From: Nonomuraea jiangxiensis
Lineage (GTDB): Bacteria > Actinomycetota > Actinomycetes > Streptosporangiales > Streptosporangiaceae
Direction of reading: 5' to 3'
Length of the DNA stretch: 64,000 bases
Assembly (NCBI RefSeq): GCF_900099965.1
Contig: NZ_FNDJ01000010.1
Span: 62,001 to 126,000, forward strand
Part shown: positions 16,958-25,484 of the stretch, piece by piece
Numbering within the stretch: the first letter of the stretch is position 1
Layout: every line of letters begins with the position of its first letter
Program-made: the position numbers and the translations under genes
Notes under the pieces: model-generated
What the model was told of the DNA's origin: nothing
Seen by the model: the letters and a program-made list of their open reading frames with translations, nothing else
Database searches by the model: none

Positions 16958-17941
16958 TCATGCCGACCGCCTGATGGTCAGGGAGGGTTGGAGCAGCATG
17001 TGGGTGGCCGGTGGCTCGGCGCTGTCCAGGGCGCGTGTGAGCAGCGCGACGCAGGCGGCCGCGGCCTCGCCGAGCGGCTGGTGCACGCTGGTCAGGCCGA
17101 TCGCCCCGGCCACCGGCGTGTCGTCGAAGCCGGTCACGGCGACGCCGGGGCCGGCCACGTTCAGCGCGCCCAGGGCGAGCGAGTCGCTCGCGCACACCAG
17201 CGCGGTGGCTCCGGCGCCGAGCAGGTCGCGGGCCGCGCTCTCCCCGGTGGCGATGCCGTCCTCGCCCGCCCGGTGCAGGTCGTCGGGCCGCAGGCCGTGC
17301 TCGGCGAGCGTGCGCTCCCAGCCGGCGCGCCGGTCGTCGCCCACCCCCGAGCCGGGCGGCCAGCCGACGAAGCCGACGCGCCGGTGACCGGCCGCCAGCA
17401 GGTGGCGGGTGGCCGCCGCGGTTCCCGCGGCGCCGTCCACGTCCACCCAGGGATGTTGGGTACGGGGCAGATCGCTCCACGGCCGGCCGAACGCGACGAA
17501 CGGCACGCGGCGCTCCAGCAGCCAGGAGGTCCGCAGGTCGTCGTGGTGCGTGGCGGTGAGCACGAAGGCGTCCGGCTCGTACGAGGCGATCAGGTCCTCG
17601 AAGGTCGCGATCTCGGAGCGGTCGTCGTGGGCGGTGTAGAGCAGGATCCGGTAGCCCGCGCGGGCCGCCGACTCGGTCAGGCCGTGCAGGAAACGGTCGA
17701 GCACCGAGCCGTTGATGCCGTCGCCGCCGGGGTCGATGCGGATGGCGATCAGGCGGGAGCGGCCGGTACGCATCTGGCGGGCGGCCTGGTTGGCGCGGTA
17801 GCCGAGCCGCGCGATCACTTCCAGGACGTGGCGGCGCGTCTCGTCGCGGACGACCTCGGGGCTGTTGAGGGTGTTCGACACCGTCTGGCGGGACACCCCC
17901 GCGGCCCTGGCCACGTCGGTGATCGTCACCTTGTCCGCCAT
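16958..17941 (-). CDS. LacI-family repressor of the sugar importer locus, 327 aa
   Basis: The N-terminal LacI headpiece is textbook: 'VTITDVARAAGVSRQTVSNTLN', then 'VLEVIARLGYRANQAARQMRTGRS' with the hinge helix. A periplasmic-binding-like effector domain follows. It heads the importer operon and reads divergently from the debranching-type glucosidase. Two near-identical palindromes in the 121-bp gap are almost certainly its operators, so it would repress both itself and the glucosidase until the sugar effector binds. Length is normal for the family (330-350). The ATG at 17941 is preceded by AGGAAGGC. Confidence 0.93.
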   Translation of the reverse strand: MADKVTITDVARAAGVSRQTVSNTLNSPEVVRDETRRHVLEVIARLGYRANQAARQMRTGRSRLIAIRIDPGGDGINGSVLDRFLHGLTESAARAGYRILLYTAHDDRSEIATFEDLIASYEPDAFVLTATHHDDLRTSWLLERRVPFVAFGRPWSDLPRTQHPWVDVDGAAGTAAATRHLLAAGHRRVGFVGWPPGSGVGDDRRAGWERTLAEHGLRPDDLHRAGEDGIATGESAARDLLGAGATALVCASDSLALGALNVAGPGVAVTGFDDTPVAGAIGLTSVHQPLGEAAAACVALLTRALDSAEPPATHMLLQPSLTIRRSA

Positions 17942-17960
17942 GGAGCGCCTTCCTAAAGGG

Positions 17961-18004
17961 GTTGAACGTTCAAAGTCCAGTAAGGCATGATTTGATCGTT
18001 CAAA
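17961..18004. promoter_or_regulatory. Two LacI operators 30 bp apart
   Basis: TTGAACGTTCAA (17962-17973) is a perfect palindrome. TTTGATCGTTCAAA (17991-18004) matches it with one mismatch. Centres are 30 bp apart, about three helical turns, so two dimers could bind the same face. The central CG with flanking TTGAA/TTCAA is the classic LacI-family half-site design. They lie between the divergent LacI and glucosidase genes. Confidence 0.85.
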
Positions 18005-18062
18005 TTGCAGGATGTCAGAAAAAATTGCACTCCGGATGGGGTTCTGTCAAGAGGGAGTCGTA

Positions 18063-20117
18063 GTGCTTCAACCGTTGCTGCACGACCTGGTCGGCACGGT
18101 CATGGCGCCGACCGGCGCGCTGAGCGGAACCGACGGTCAGCTGCGGCCGGCCGGGGTGCAGGGGCTCTTCCACGCGGACCGCCGCGTGCTGTCGCAGGCC
18201 CGGCTCCTCGTCGACGACACCGAGCCGGAGGCCGTCGGGCACGCCCACGACGGGGCGGGGCGCACGAGGTTCGTGTCGCTGGCCCGGTGGCTGGGCGACT
18301 CGGGGGCCGATCCCACGGTCCGGCTGGACCGGGTGCGGGAGCTCACGCCGTACGGGATGACCGAGTCCGTGGAGATCAGCTCCACCGCCTCCGTACCGGT
18401 GAACGCGACCGTGACGGTCGAGCTGGCCTGTGACTTCGCCGCCATGGACGCGGTCAAGACCGGCCGCGTCACCGGGTTCCCCGTCCCGGCGGCGGCGGCC
18501 GGCCAGGGACGGCTGACCTGGCGGTCGGCGGGCGCCCACGTGATCGTCACGGGGCAGGGGGCCGAGGCACGGCCGGGGGACGAGCCCCGCCTGACCTGGA
18601 AGATCGACCTGCCCCCGCGCGGCCGGACGACCCTGTCCTGGCGGCTCGTCGTGCAGGACCCGGCCGGCGCCTTCGTCGTGCCCGCCGCCGGCCCGCCCGA
18701 ATGGAGCCCGCCGCGGGTGGACGCCGCCGACCGGCGCCTCACCCGCCTGCTGGACCAGGCGCTGGCGGACCTGCGCTCGCTCCGCCTGGCCACGCCGGAC
18801 GCGCCGGAGGACACCTTCCTCGGCGCGGGGGTGCCCTGGTTCCTGACGTTGTTCGGCCGGGACAGCATCTGGGCCGCCCGGATGCTCCTCCCGCTGGGCA
18901 CCGCCCTGGCCGGCGGCACCCTGCGGGTGCTGGCCCGCCGCCAGGGCGAGCGCCTCGACCCGCGCTCCGGCGAGGCCCCCGGCAAGATCATGCACGAGCT
19001 GCGCCGGCACGCCATCGTCCTGGGCGAGGACGGCCGGCGGGTGCCCGCCGCCTACTACGGCACCATCGACGCGACGCCCCTGTGGATCAGCCTGCTGCAC
19101 GACGCGTGGCGCTGGGGCCTGCCCGAGCACGAGGTCGAGCCGCTCCTGCCGCACCTGGAGGCCGCGCTGGGCTGGCTCGCCGACCACGCCGACCCCGATC
19201 GGGACGGATTCCTGGAGTACGTCGACACCTCCGGCCACGGCCTGGCCAACCAGGGCTGGAAGGACTCCGGCGACTCGATCCGCTTCCATGACGGCAGCCT
19301 GGCAGAGCCGCCGATCGCGCTGGCCGAGGTGCAGGGCTACGCCCACCAGGCCGCCCTGCACGGGGCCGCCCTCCTGGACGCCTTCGGCCGCCCGGGCGCC
19401 GACCGCTGGCGCGAGTACGCGGCCACGCTGGCCGGCCGGTTCCGCGCGGCCTTCTGGGTGGACGGCGCCCACGGCCCCTTCCCCGCGCTCGCGCTCGACC
19501 GCGACAAGCGCCCGGTGGACGCCCTCACCAGCAACATCGGCCACCTCCTCGGCACCGGGCTGCTGACGCCGGAGGAGTCGGCCCAGGTCGCGGGCCTGCT
19601 GGGCGGGCCGGGCCTGGCGGAGGGCTTCGGCCTGCGGACGATGTCCGCGCTCGACGCGGGGTTCAGCCCGCTGTCCTACCACTGCGGCTCCATCTGGCCG
19701 CACGACACGGCCATCGTCCTGGCCGGGCTGGCCCGCGAGGGCTTCGACGCGCAGGCGGCCACACTGGCCGAAGGGTTGCTCGCCGCCGCCGAGTCGTTCG
19801 ACTACCGGCTCCCCGAGCTGTACGGGGGCGACGCCCGCCACCGGGTGGGCCGCCCGGTGGCCTACCCCGCGGCCTGCCGCCCCCAGGCGTGGTCCGCCGC
19901 CGCCGCGCTCACCATCGTTCACGCGGCGCTCGGGCTCCACCCGGACGTGCCGGCGGGCCAGGCCACCCTGCGCCCGCTGGCCGGCGCCCCCCTGGGCGCG
20001 CTGACCGTCGGCGGCCTGCGGGTGGCGGGCGGCGAGGTCGAGGTGAGCGTCGCCGGCGACGGCACCGCCACCGTCACGGGCCTGCCGGACGGGATGCGCC
20101 TGATCCCCGGACGGTAG
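18063..20117 (+). CDS. Amylo-alpha-1,6-glucosidase / glycogen debranching-type enzyme, 684 aa
   Basis: The N-terminal ~190 residues match the GDE_N_2 beta-sandwich ('LSGTDGQLRPAGVQGLFHADRRVLSQ'). The rest is an (alpha/alpha)6 glucosidase domain with 'LGAGVPWFLTLFGRDSIWAA', 'DRDGFLEYVDTSGHGLANQG' and the catalytic-site WKDSGDSI motif of the GH13-linked/GH133-like debranching C-domain. It is expected to hydrolyse alpha-1,6 branch or related alpha-glucosidic bonds on imported oligosaccharides in the cytosol. Start: GTG 18063 follows GAGGGAG. An ATG at 18012 would add 17 residues but has no such site and lies right beside the second operator. Co-regulated with the importer by the LacI protein. 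Confidence 0.87.
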   Translation: MLQPLLHDLVGTVMAPTGALSGTDGQLRPAGVQGLFHADRRVLSQARLLVDDTEPEAVGHAHDGAGRTRFVSLARWLGDSGADPTVRLDRVRELTPYGMTESVEISSTASVPVNATVTVELACDFAAMDAVKTGRVTGFPVPAAAAGQGRLTWRSAGAHVIVTGQGAEARPGDEPRLTWKIDLPPRGRTTLSWRLVVQDPAGAFVVPAAGPPEWSPPRVDAADRRLTRLLDQALADLRSLRLATPDAPEDTFLGAGVPWFLTLFGRDSIWAARMLLPLGTALAGGTLRVLARRQGERLDPRSGEAPGKIMHELRRHAIVLGEDGRRVPAAYYGTIDATPLWISLLHDAWRWGLPEHEVEPLLPHLEAALGWLADHADPDRDGFLEYVDTSGHGLANQGWKDSGDSIRFHDGSLAEPPIALAEVQGYAHQAALHGAALLDAFGRPGADRWREYAATLAGRFRAAFWVDGAHGPFPALALDRDKRPVDALTSNIGHLLGTGLLTPEESAQVAGLLGGPGLAEGFGLRTMSALDAGFSPLSYHCGSIWPHDTAIVLAGLAREGFDAQAATLAEGLLAAAESFDYRLPELYGGDARHRVGRPVAYPAACRPQAWSAAAALTIVHAALGLHPDVPAGQATLRPLAGAPLGALTVGGLRVAGGEVEVSVAGDGTATVTGLPDGMRLIPGR

Positions 20118-20123
20118 CCGCCA

Positions 20124-20155
20124 TCAGGCCCCTCACCTGCGCGTTTGCGGCCTGA
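20124..20155 (+). terminator. Possible terminator after the debranching gene
   Basis: TCAGGCC and GGCCTGA pair across an 18-base loop, seven bases after the stop. This is a weak candidate, since the stem is short. The remaining bases to 20226 would hold the hsp20 promoter. Confidence 0.35.
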
Positions 20156-20226
20156 GGCAGGGGTAAGTGGGCCGGGACGAACCATCGAGGGGGACCCACG
20201 TCCTCATGTCACGGAGGTGAGTGGCG

Positions 20227-20691
20227 ATGGCTTTGCCCATCAGGCGTAATCGGGTGCCGGCGCAACGGCCCGGCGGCCACTGGATGGGCCGCTCCTTGGA
20301 TCCCATCACCGAGTTCCAGGAGCTGTGGGACCAGTTGGGCCGGCTGTTCGAGGAAGGCGGAGAGAGCGCCGTCACCGCCTGGCGGCCGCTGGCCGAGACC
20401 GAGGAGACGCCGGACGCCTACGTCGTACGCGCCGAGCTGCCCGGCCTCAAGCGGGACGACGTCCACGTCGACGTCGAGGGGAACCAGCTGAGCGTGCACG
20501 GCGAGGTCGAGGAGCAGGACAAGGAGGGCAAGGCGCTCCGGCGGCGTACCGGCAGGTTCATCTACCGGACCGTCCTGCCGAACGACGCCGACACCGAGCA
20601 GATCGACGGCGAGTTGCAGGACGGGGTTTTGACCATCCGCGTGCCCAAGACCGAGCAGGGCCGCTCCCGTCGCATCGAGATCAAGGGCTGA
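20227..20691 (+). CDS. Hsp20 family small heat-shock protein, 154 aa
   Basis: The alpha-crystallin domain spans residues ~50-150: 'WRPLAETEETPDAYVVRAEL', 'PGLKRDDVHVDVEGNQLSVHG', and the closing 'LQDGVLTIRVPK' with the A-x-x-x-n-GVL motif. These proteins form cytosolic oligomers that hold unfolding clients. The ATG at 20227 is nine bases from GGAGG, better than the GTG six bases earlier, which would leave only three. It stands alone with its own terminator. No HspR/HAIR-type element was recognised upstream. Confidence 0.93.
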   Translation: MALPIRRNRVPAQRPGGHWMGRSLDPITEFQELWDQLGRLFEEGGESAVTAWRPLAETEETPDAYVVRAELPGLKRDDVHVDVEGNQLSVHGEVEEQDKEGKALRRRTGRFIYRTVLPNDADTEQIDGELQDGVLTIRVPKTEQGRSRRIEIKG

Positions 20692-20714
20692 TCGGCGCGC
20701 CACGGCCGAATCGG

Positions 20715-20755
20715 GAGGCCGGAGCGGCGGGGGACGCGCTCCGGCCTCGATTTTT
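20715..20755 (+). terminator. Rho-independent terminator after hsp20
   Basis: GAGGCCGGAGCG pairs perfectly with CGCTCCGGCCTC across a 10-base loop, followed by GATTTTT. This is the clearest canonical terminator in the window. Between it and the XRE gene (20756-20967) lie two direct copies of CCGGAATTCGC and no gene. Confidence 0.92.
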
Positions 20756-20967
20756 GGCGCGGACGGCGACAAACCGGAATTCGCCGCTCTAACAGCCGGA
20801 ATTCGCTGCCGAGGCAGCGAGGGGATCACAAGAATCTGAAACGTCATACTCCGTATCGAGGCAATGGCGGTGCGTTGGCTGCTCAATGCGAAATATGGTG
20901 TTGTGTTGGCTGGCGGGGCGGGATTGCTGCTGGCCCGGCGGTGTTATGAGAGGTTGAGGGGGGACGA

Positions 20968-21873
20968 ATGGCGATTACACGTGATATGGGCGATCTGACC
21001 GAAATCCTGAGAGGGGATTTCCGGCAGCCGGGACCGACGGCGCTGCGCATACTGGTGGGCGCGCAGTTGCGGCAGCTGAGGGAGGCGCGAGGGATCAGCC
21101 GCGAAAAGGCGGGATACACCATTCGGGCGTCGCATTCCAAGATCAGCCGGATGGAGTGCGGGCGCTGCAGCTTCAAGCTGCGTGACGTGGCCGATCTCCT
21201 CATCCTCTACGACGTAGCCGACGACGCTGAGCGCTCGGCCCTGCTGACCCTGGCCGAGCAGGCCAACGCCCCCGGCTGGTGGCAGGACTACCGCGACGTG
21301 ATCCCCGACTGGTTCGACACGTATCTCGGGCTGGAGCAGGACGCGGCGCTGATCCGTACGCACGAGATCCAGTTCGTCCCGGGGCTGCTGCAGACCGAGG
21401 ACTACGCCCGCGCGGTCATCTCCCAGGGACTGAGGGGCGAGCCCGCCGAGCAGATCGAACGCCGTGTCGAGGTGCGCATGCGCCGCCAGCGGATCCTGGC
21501 CGCGCCCACGCCGCGCAAGCTCTGGGCGGTGCTGGACGAGGCCGCGCTGCGACGCCCGATCGGCGGCGCGGCGGTCATGCGCGACCAGCTCCGCCGCCTG
21601 GGCGAGCTGGCCGAGTCGCCCCACATCACGCTGCAGGTGATGCCGTTCAGCGCCGAGGGCACGGTCGGCGGCGTCGGCCCGATCACCGTCCTGCGTTTCG
21701 CCCAGGCGGAGCTGGACGACGTGGTCTACCTCGAACACTTCGCCGGCGCCCAGTATCTGACCAAGCCCTCCGAGGTCAGCCCCTACCAGCAGTTGATGAA
21801 CGAGTTCATCGTGCAGGCGCCGCCCCCGGCGGCGACCAGGGAGATCCTCCGCCAGGCCATGGCGGCGCTGTAG
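20968..21873 (+). CDS. XRE-family regulator with DUF5753 domain, 301 aa
   Basis: Residues ~18-75 form an XRE helix-turn-helix ('LVGAQLRQLREARGISREKA', then 'HSKISRMECGRCSFKLRDVADLL'). Residues ~110-290 are DUF5753 ('LLQTEDYARAVI', 'LDEAALRRPIGG', 'LQVMPFSAEG', 'VVYLEHFAGAQYL'). This pairing is abundant in Streptomyces and relatives, often beside small DUF397 proteins that act in signalling. Here the neighbour is instead a DUF574 methyltransferase, convergent by 25 bases. Start ATG follows GAGGGGGGACGA. Members usually act as cytosolic DNA-binding developmental or antibiotic regulators; the ligand of DUF5753 is not known. Confidence 0.93.
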   Translation: MAITRDMGDLTEILRGDFRQPGPTALRILVGAQLRQLREARGISREKAGYTIRASHSKISRMECGRCSFKLRDVADLLILYDVADDAERSALLTLAEQANAPGWWQDYRDVIPDWFDTYLGLEQDAALIRTHEIQFVPGLLQTEDYARAVISQGLRGEPAEQIERRVEVRMRRQRILAAPTPRKLWAVLDEAALRRPIGGAAVMRDQLRRLGELAESPHITLQVMPFSAEGTVGGVGPITVLRFAQAELDDVVYLEHFAGAQYLTKPSEVSPYQQLMNEFIVQAPPPAATREILRQAMAAL

Positions 21874-21898
21874 GGCTCAAGACCTCCCTCGCGCGGAC

Positions 21899-22720
21899 TC
21901 AGGGCTTGCGGGCGACGCCGCACAGCGCGTCCACCTCCGCGAGCGGGGCGAGGGGATCGGGGTCGGGGCGCCACAGCGGGAGGGACACCACGCCCGGCGG
22001 GACCAGCCGCAGCCCGTCGAAGAACGCGGTGAACTCCTCCCTGCTCCGCAGCTTGTACGGCGCCCCGGGCCCCTGGTTGTAGTCCTCCTGCGCCCGGTCG
22101 AGGGACTCGCCGGTGACCACGTTGACGCCGTCCCACAGGGCCAGGTGGCTGCCCGGTGGCAGGGCGTCCATGAGCCGGGCCACGATGTCGTGCGCCCCCT
22201 CGTCGTCGGACAGGAACCCCACGATCCCCATCAGCATGAGCCCCACGGGCCGGGAGAGGTCCAGGGTCCTGGCCGCGGCGGCGATGATCGCGTCGGGGTC
22301 GCGCAGGTCGGCCTCGATGTAGTCGGTGGCACCCTCCGGCGTGCCGACCAGCAGGGCACGGGCGTGGGCGAGCACGAGGGGGTCGTTGTCCACGTACATC
22401 ACCCGGCAGGACGGGTCCGCCCGCTGGGCGACCTCGTGGGTGTTGTCCACTGTGGGCAGCCCGGTGCCGACGTCGAGGAACTGGCGCACGCCCGCCTCAC
22501 TGACCAGATAACGCACGATGCGGGCCAGCAGATGCCTGGACAGGCGGGCAATATGCACAATATCGGGGAAGGATTGACTGAATTGGTCACCTACCTCGCG
22601 GTCGATGTCGTAATAGTCCTTGCCGCCGAGCCAGTAATTCCACATGCGTGCCGCTTGCGGCATGGACGTGTCGATTCTGGGCGGGAGCGCGGGACCGGTG
22701 GGAGGGGAATCACCTGTCAT
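21899..22720 (-). CDS. DUF574-type SAM-dependent methyltransferase, 273 aa
   Basis: Family PF04672: entry motif 'ARMWNYWLGGKDYYDIDRE', SAM motif I 'FLDVGTGLPTVDNTHEVAQ', then 'VMYVDNDPLVLAHARALL'. The C-terminus has the usual conserved 'PPGVVSLPLWRPDP'. It is the second member of this family here, only distantly like the copy at 9.5 kb. Start ATG 22720 follows GAGAAG; upstream ATGs at 22732 and 22735 are less well placed. It converges on the XRE/DUF5753 gene. Targets of this family are unknown; methylation of a small molecule or regulator is a guess. Confidence 0.88.
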   Translation of the reverse strand: MTGDSPPTGPALPPRIDTSMPQAARMWNYWLGGKDYYDIDREVGDQFSQSFPDIVHIARLSRHLLARIVRYLVSEAGVRQFLDVGTGLPTVDNTHEVAQRADPSCRVMYVDNDPLVLAHARALLVGTPEGATDYIEADLRDPDAIIAAAARTLDLSRPVGLMLMGIVGFLSDDEGAHDIVARLMDALPPGSHLALWDGVNVVTGESLDRAQEDYNQGPGAPYKLRSREEFTAFFDGLRLVPPGVVSLPLWRPDPDPLAPLAEVDALCGVARKP

Positions 22721-22809
22721 GTGGCTTCTCATCATCTGTCGGTTTTGAGGAAAACCTGGCGTACGCGGAGCATGTGAAATAGCACTCGCGCCCACGATTC
22801 GGGCCCGGG

Positions 22810-24099
22810 TCACCAGTTCTCGATCGAGCGGAGAAGGATTCCCGTTACGGCCTCCGCGTCCACCGGCCGGGGAGCGGTGGCCAGCAGGCGCTCCTGCCGC
22901 AGCGTGCCCGCCACCAGATCGGGCACGTCCGCCTCGGTGTAGCCGACCTCGCCGATGCCGTTGGGCAGGCCGATGTCGCGCATCAGGCGGGTCAGCACCT
23001 CCGGCAGGTGGCCGGCCGGGTCGCGTGGCCGGTCGGCGCCGGGATCGAGCAGTTCGGCCGCCCTGAGGTGGCGCTCCGGATCGGCCTCGAAGGTGAAGCG
23101 GAACGCCTCGGGCGCGGTCAGGGCCACCGCCATGCCGTGCGGCACGAGCGGCTCCGCCGGTGGGTGCGCGCCGGACGCCGGGCCGTCGTAGCCCGCGGGG
23201 CGGAAGTCCTTGACGCGCCCGGCGATCGGGTAGGCGTTGGCGTGCGGGATGTGCACCCCGGCGTTGCCGAACCCGAGCCCGGCGAACGTCGCCGCCAGCG
23301 CCATGTCGGCCCGCGCCCGCACGTCGTCGCCGTGCCGCACCGCCGTCCGGAACGACGTCGCCAGCAGCGCCATCGCCCGCTCCGACCACATGTCGGAGAT
23401 CGGGTTGGAGCCGCAGTACGGCACCCGCTGCTCCGGCCGCCTGGCCTCGAACGACGTGTACGGCCGGGCCGTGTAGCTCTCCAGCGCGTGGCACAGGATG
23501 TCCATGCCCGCGGCGGCCGTCACCCCGGCCGGCTGCGTCATCGTCAGGTCGGGATCGACGACCGCGAGGGCCGGGCGCAGCCGTACGTGGCTGATGCCGG
23601 TCTTGACCTTGAGCGAGAGCACGTCCAGCACGCACACCGTGGTGCTCTCCGCGCCCGTGCCGGTCGTGGTCGGCACCGCGACCAGCGGCTTGAGCGGATG
23701 CTCGGGGGCCCGGCCGGCGCCGATGGGCGCGTTGACGTAGTCCATCAGGTCGCCCGGGTTGGTCGTCAGCAGGTTGGCGGCCTTGGCGGTGTCGATGCTC
23801 GACCCGCCGCCGACCGCGACGAACGCGTCCCACGGCCCGGTGGCCTCGGCGTGCTCGGCGGCCCGGCGCAGGCTCTCGTCGGTCGGCTCGACCTGCACGC
23901 CGTCGTACACCGCGGCCTCGATGCCGTAGCCGGCGAGCTGGTCGGCGATGCGCCGCGGATGGCCGGTGGCCGCGACGCCGGGATCGGTGACGACGAGCAC
24001 GCGGCGGACGCCGTACCCGGCCAGGTCGTGGCCGACCTCCGCCGACGCGCCGGGGCCGAACTTCAGCGCCGGCGCCCCGTAGGTGAAGACGGATTCCAT
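22810..24099 (-). CDS. Iron-containing alcohol dehydrogenase, hydroxyacid-oxoacid transhydrogenase type, 429 aa
   Basis: A group III Fe-ADH with the NAD-binding 'VGGGSSIDTAKAANL', 'AVPTTTGTGAESTTV', the 'YCGSNPISDMWSERAM' block and metal-ligand 'LCHALESYTARPY' and 'PHGMAVAL'. The order and spacing, including 'VEPTDESL' and 'DYVNAPIG', follow human/bacterial ADHFE1 (HOT), which couples gamma-hydroxybutyrate oxidation to 2-oxoglutarate reduction with bound cofactor. One metal His looks shifted: 'GVHIPHANAYPIAG' carries His at the expected helix. Start ATG 24099 follows AAGGAG by five bases. Last gene after LacI and GH5 in one operon. The true substrate may be another hydroxy acid or an aldehyde. 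Confidence 0.85.
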   Translation of the reverse strand: MESVFTYGAPALKFGPGASAEVGHDLAGYGVRRVLVVTDPGVAATGHPRRIADQLAGYGIEAAVYDGVQVEPTDESLRRAAEHAEATGPWDAFVAVGGGSSIDTAKAANLLTTNPGDLMDYVNAPIGAGRAPEHPLKPLVAVPTTTGTGAESTTVCVLDVLSLKVKTGISHVRLRPALAVVDPDLTMTQPAGVTAAAGMDILCHALESYTARPYTSFEARRPEQRVPYCGSNPISDMWSERAMALLATSFRTAVRHGDDVRARADMALAATFAGLGFGNAGVHIPHANAYPIAGRVKDFRPAGYDGPASGAHPPAEPLVPHGMAVALTAPEAFRFTFEADPERHLRAAELLDPGADRPRDPAGHLPEVLTRLMRDIGLPNGIGEVGYTEADVPDLVAGTLRQERLLATAPRPVDAEAVTGILLRSIENW

Positions 24100-24101
24100 G
24101 C

Positions 24102-25484
24102 TCACTCCTTGCCCAGATGGGTGCGGATCACCTCGGCGAGCGGCTCGCGCGTGTCACAGGCGTCGAAGGCGAAGCAGCCCGCCAGCCGCTCGGCCTCCTG
24201 CGGGCTCACCCCCTCGAAGCACCGGCCGAACTCGCCCACCAGCGGCTCGGCGAGCAGGATGTTGCGGACCAGGGTCCGGATCCACGGCCGCCGCCCCCAC
24301 GGGTACGGGTCGAAGCCGGGGAACTCCTTGTCGAAGAGCTCATCGATCGGGTCCAGGATGTGGCGGACGTGCTCGTCGCTGCCGCCCCACGAGTCCGCGC
24401 CGAGGCGGGCCTTCTTCTCCAGGACGGGCGCGATGCGCCGGACGTACGCGCTGTCGGCCCGCGCGTACGTCAGCCCTTGCAGCCCGATGTCCTTGTACGT
24501 CCACAACGACCAGCTCGCCCCGTGCGCCCGGTAGATGGCGAGCTGGTCGCCCAGCAATCGCAACCGGGACAGGTCACGCTCGGGATCGCCGTCGTAGACC
24601 GGCCCGAACTCGCCGATCCAGATGGGCGTCCCGGTGCGCCGCATGAACTCGGTCCGCCGCAGGAACGTCCGCTCCACCACGGACCGGTCGAAATACTCGC
24701 CGCGCGTCACCCCCGGATAGGAGCTGCCCGCCGCGATGCCCGGCAGCGCGTAGCCGTGCGCGGTGTAGACCGTGTTGGGGAAGGGGCCGCCGACCGCGGA
24801 GAAGTCGGTGGAATAGCGGTTGCCGTCGAGGAAGAGCACGTGGCGGCCGTCCACGGCGCGCACGGCCCGCTCCAGCCGCTCGTAGAAGGGGCCGATGGCC
24901 TGGCCGGAGGCGTCGGCGGGCTCGTTGACCGGGTTGTAGCCGGCCACCTCGGGCCGGTCCTTGTAACGCTCGGCGATGGCCTCCCACAGGTGCACGACCC
25001 GGTCCTGGAAGTGGCGGTGGTTCCAGAACTCGGCCCAGTGGGTGGGGTTGTCGCTGTGCCAGTGCTGGTTCTGCCGTCCGGGCAGCGCGTGCAGGTCCAG
25101 GATCGTGTAGAGGCCGGCGTCGGCGCACAGGCCGATCACCCGGTCCAGCCAGGCGAAGCCCTCCTCCTTCAGCTCGAACGGCCGGTCGTCGTCCTCGAAG
25201 TGGCGGTAGTTGAAGGGCACCCGGACCGAGTTCAGGCCGAGGGAGGCGAGGTAGCGGGCGTCGTCGGCGGCGAAGAAGTCGGTGAGGAAGCGGTGGAAGA
25301 AGCGCTCATATCCCTCCTCGCCGAGCGCCCGGCGCAGGGCCGCGCGGTGCAGGGACTCGGTGGCGGGGAAGCCGGTGATGAAGTTCTCCATGTTCAGCCA
25401 GCCGCCGAGCCCGACCCCGGCCAGTGTGACGGTCCTCCCCGAGGGGTCCACCAGCCGGTCGCCGCTAACGCTGATCCAGTCCAT
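24102..25484 (-). CDS. Glycoside hydrolase family 5-like enzyme, 460 aa
   Basis: A TIM-barrel GH5-type glycosidase: 'LAGVGLGGWLNMENFITGF', 'LASLGLNSVRVPFNYRHFED', the acid/base in NPVNEP (Glu188), 'TAHGY', the nucleophile in WIGEFGP (Glu292), and the stacking Trp in 'ASWSLWTYKD'. It lacks a signal peptide, so it would cleave imported or intracellular beta-glycosides. Residues ~370-460 form an extra helical tail not needed for the barrel. The start at 25484 follows GAGAGGAA and overlaps the LacI gene end by 20 bases. Exact specificity (beta-glucan, xylan-derived or glycoconjugate) cannot be read from the sequence. Confidence 0.88.
   Translation of the reverse strand: MDWISVSGDRLVDPSGRTVTLAGVGLGGWLNMENFITGFPATESLHRAALRRALGEEGYERFFHRFLTDFFAADDARYLASLGLNSVRVPFNYRHFEDDDRPFELKEEGFAWLDRVIGLCADAGLYTILDLHALPGRQNQHWHSDNPTHWAEFWNHRHFQDRVVHLWEAIAERYKDRPEVAGYNPVNEPADASGQAIGPFYERLERAVRAVDGRHVLFLDGNRYSTDFSAVGGPFPNTVYTAHGYALPGIAAGSSYPGVTRGEYFDRSVVERTFLRRTEFMRRTGTPIWIGEFGPVYDGDPERDLSRLRLLGDQLAIYRAHGASWSLWTYKDIGLQGLTYARADSAYVRRIAPVLEKKARLGADSWGGSDEHVRHILDPIDELFDKEFPGFDPYPWGRRPWIRTLVRNILLAEPLVGEFGRCFEGVSPQEAERLAGCFAFDACDTREPLAEVIRTHLGKE

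Noticed and set aside
18012..18062. ATG start 17 codons before the chosen start of the debranching enzyme
   Set aside because: It lies eight bases from the second LacI operator and has no ribosome site, whereas GTG 18063 follows GAGGGAG.
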